From: Bacteroidaceae bacterium
Lineage (GTDB): Bacteria; Bacteroidota; Bacteroidia; Bacteroidales; Bacteroidaceae
Direction of reading: 5' to 3'
Assembly (NCBI GenBank): GCA_024682395.1
Contig: JAIKZH010000047.1
Location: 30,788 to 94,787 of the forward strand
DNA length: 64,000 bases
Shown here: positions 62,837-64,000 of the stretch, one piece after another
Layout: every line of letters starts with the position of its first letter
Position numbering within the stretch: position 1 is the first letter of the stretch
Notes under the pieces: model-generated
The model's database searches: none
Seen by the model: the letters and a program-made list of their open reading frames with translations, nothing else
Told to the model about the DNA's origin: nothing
Program-made: the position numbers and the translations under genes

Positions 62837-64000
62837 ATGAATCGATTATCAATATGTTTCATTTCATCACTATTCTTATTATCATGTGGTGAAGACAGAA
62901 CTCATGAATATAATGAGAAGACGGAATGTGACCATGCGATTCAGCAACTTGTTCAAGACAATTATTTGTGGGGTGAGTCTGTGAATGATGTGGATTGGAA
63001 GAATTATTTCGAAGCTCCTTCTGATTTCTTAAAGCGATTAACTGCTCAAGCACCAGTAACAGACAAATGGTCGTATTGCTCTACCGATACGGTTGAGGTG
63101 GATTATAACGAGATAGGGTTGTTTAATCATCTTGATTCCTATGGATTAGATGTCAGTTTGATATTAGACCCTACAAGCGAAACGACTAATCAATTTGCTC
63201 GAGTTCTTACTGTATATCCTAATTCTCCTGCTGCAAATGTAGGAATTACACGTGGCGCATTTATTTCTGCAATAAATGGCGAGAAGGTAACCTCTAAGAA
63301 TATCAACTCTCTAAAGAAAGGTCGTGTCCGTCCACTTACTGTATTACAACTTGATGTTGATGAACAGACAGGAAATATTTCATGGTGTGACACGATGCAG
63401 GTTAGTATTGAGGCTTCTCGAAAGGTATATGTGGATCAAGTTTGGACCTCAGGAATGATTACAGATAACTGCGCATATGTTTTATTGACAAATCTGTGTG
63501 ATGGCAAGTCTGTTAACACCATAAAACAATTACTCGCAAATAATCCAGAACGCCTTGTAGTGGATTTACGTTTATGTAATCAAGGAACAATCGACGAGGC
63601 TTTTGAATTGGCTTCGTTGCTTGCAGGCAAGGGTAGGGCTTTTCTTAATACATTATACAGGGAGTCACAGAGTTACAGAAACCGAACATATACAGTCGCT
63701 TCTGCAACATGCAATACTAATGTGTTCTTTATCACAAGTTCATATACAAAAGGAGCCGCTGAATGGCTGATTCATGGACTAAGATGTCTTAATGGTGAAA
63801 AAGTAACGGTTGTGGGACAAACAACTGCTGGACAGAACCTGTATTTGGAATCAGTACCCACATCATATTATCACACACTACATCTTGCTACTGCTTATGT
63901 GGCCGATGGTGAAGGTAATTATGATTATGCTTCAGGCATTGTTCCTGATATTGAAATTAATGAGTTTAAGTCTGTAAAATTATTTCCTTATGGAACAACT
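62837..64000 (+). CDS. S41-family (C-terminal processing) protease homologue, partial, probably inactive
   Basis: The frame begins MNRLSICFISSLFLLSCGED with lipobox LLSC, so the product is a lipoprotein, and runs off the right edge after 388 codons. A helical N-domain and a PDZ-like domain (about 95-170, YPNSPAANVGITRGAFISAI) precede the S41 core (RLVVDLRLCNQGTIDEAFEL). In S41 proteases the nucleophile is the third residue before a Glu in S-A-S-x-E; here the segment is YTKGAAEWLIHGLR, placing Gly306 at that site. The catalytic Lys of G-x-x-T-x-G-K is replaced by Gln in GQTTAGQN. The fold seems kept and the dyad lost. It lies 32 bases after lepA. Confidence 0.85.
   Translation, partial: MNRLSICFISSLFLLSCGEDRTHEYNEKTECDHAIQQLVQDNYLWGESVNDVDWKNYFEAPSDFLKRLTAQAPVTDKWSYCSTDTVEVDYNEIGLFNHLDSYGLDVSLILDPTSETTNQFARVLTVYPNSPAANVGITRGAFISAINGEKVTSKNINSLKKGRVRPLTVLQLDVDEQTGNISWCDTMQVSIEASRKVYVDQVWTSGMITDNCAYVLLTNLCDGKSVNTIKQLLANNPERLVVDLRLCNQGTIDEAFELASLLAGKGRAFLNTLYRESQSYRNRTYTVASATCNTNVFFITSSYTKGAAEWLIHGLRCLNGEKVTVVGQTTAGQNLYLESVPTSYYHTLHLATAYVADGEGNYDYASGIVPDIEINEFKSVKLFPYGTT

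Overview
The window looks like a chromosomal segment of a Bacteroidales bacterium, most like a Prevotella-type genome. The DNA is AT-rich. It carries SusC/SusD pairs, a fused lpxC/fabZ gene, DUF1846, DUF5063 and DUF5686 proteins and an M6 protease with a type IX-like C-terminal tail. Promoters fit the Bacteroidetes pattern (TTTG or TTG, about 19-20 bases, then TAnnTTTG), and Shine-Dalgarno sites are weak or absent. No rRNA, transposase or phage gene was recognised. The species cannot be fixed from the sequence alone.

Left edge (1-7.3 kb), accessory region. The last codons of cas4 overlap cas1, which abuts cas2. A type V-A (Cas12a-type) CRISPR array follows, with 34 full 36-base repeats. The effector gene should lie just left of the window. 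To the right are two lone 48-base repeats that resemble type II-C (Cas9) CRISPR repeats, about 0.9 kb apart, with a small gene and a gene fragment between them. Next come several small genes. They include two paralogous membrane peptides of 61 and 41 residues on opposite strands that share the motif S-x-S-P-W and a nearly identical promoter with the inverted repeat TGTTTCA-N5-TGAAACA. A cluster of palindromic intergenic repeats closes the region.

Housekeeping block (7.3-16.3 kb): an LptD-like outer-membrane protein, tRNA-Thr(CGT), a secreted DNA/RNA endonuclease, pyrK-pyrD, a HerA-like ATPase (DUF853), a lipoprotein and a nitroreductase.

Nutrient-uptake operon (16.4-33.9 kb, minus strand): seven tightly packed genes in the order FAS1 lipoprotein, SusC, SusD, FAS1 lipoprotein, FAS1-like lipoprotein, SusC, SusD. 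There is no enzyme or dedicated regulator among them. The ligand is unknown.

Right half (34.5-64 kb): the lipid A operon lpxD-lpxC/fabZ-lpxA with a coupled pRiA4b-like gene, then miaA, DUF1846, asnA, and a GH95 fucosidase with a GH2 glycosidase. A minus-strand run follows: DUF5063, DEDD exonuclease, RlmI-like methyltransferase, inositol-phosphate synthase, DUF5686 and a TPR protein. After that come a sugar nucleotidyltransferase, the M6 protease, a standalone structured RNA candidate of about 213 nt, a low-complexity secreted protein, an outer-membrane beta-barrel, lepA, and an S41-family protease cut by the window edge. That last protein appears to have lost both residues of its catalytic dyad.

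The strongest candidates for something undescribed are the paired SPW peptides with their shared operator, the type II-C-like repeats beside a type V-A array, the standalone RNA, the SusCD/FAS1 operon and the apparent S41 pseudoprotease.
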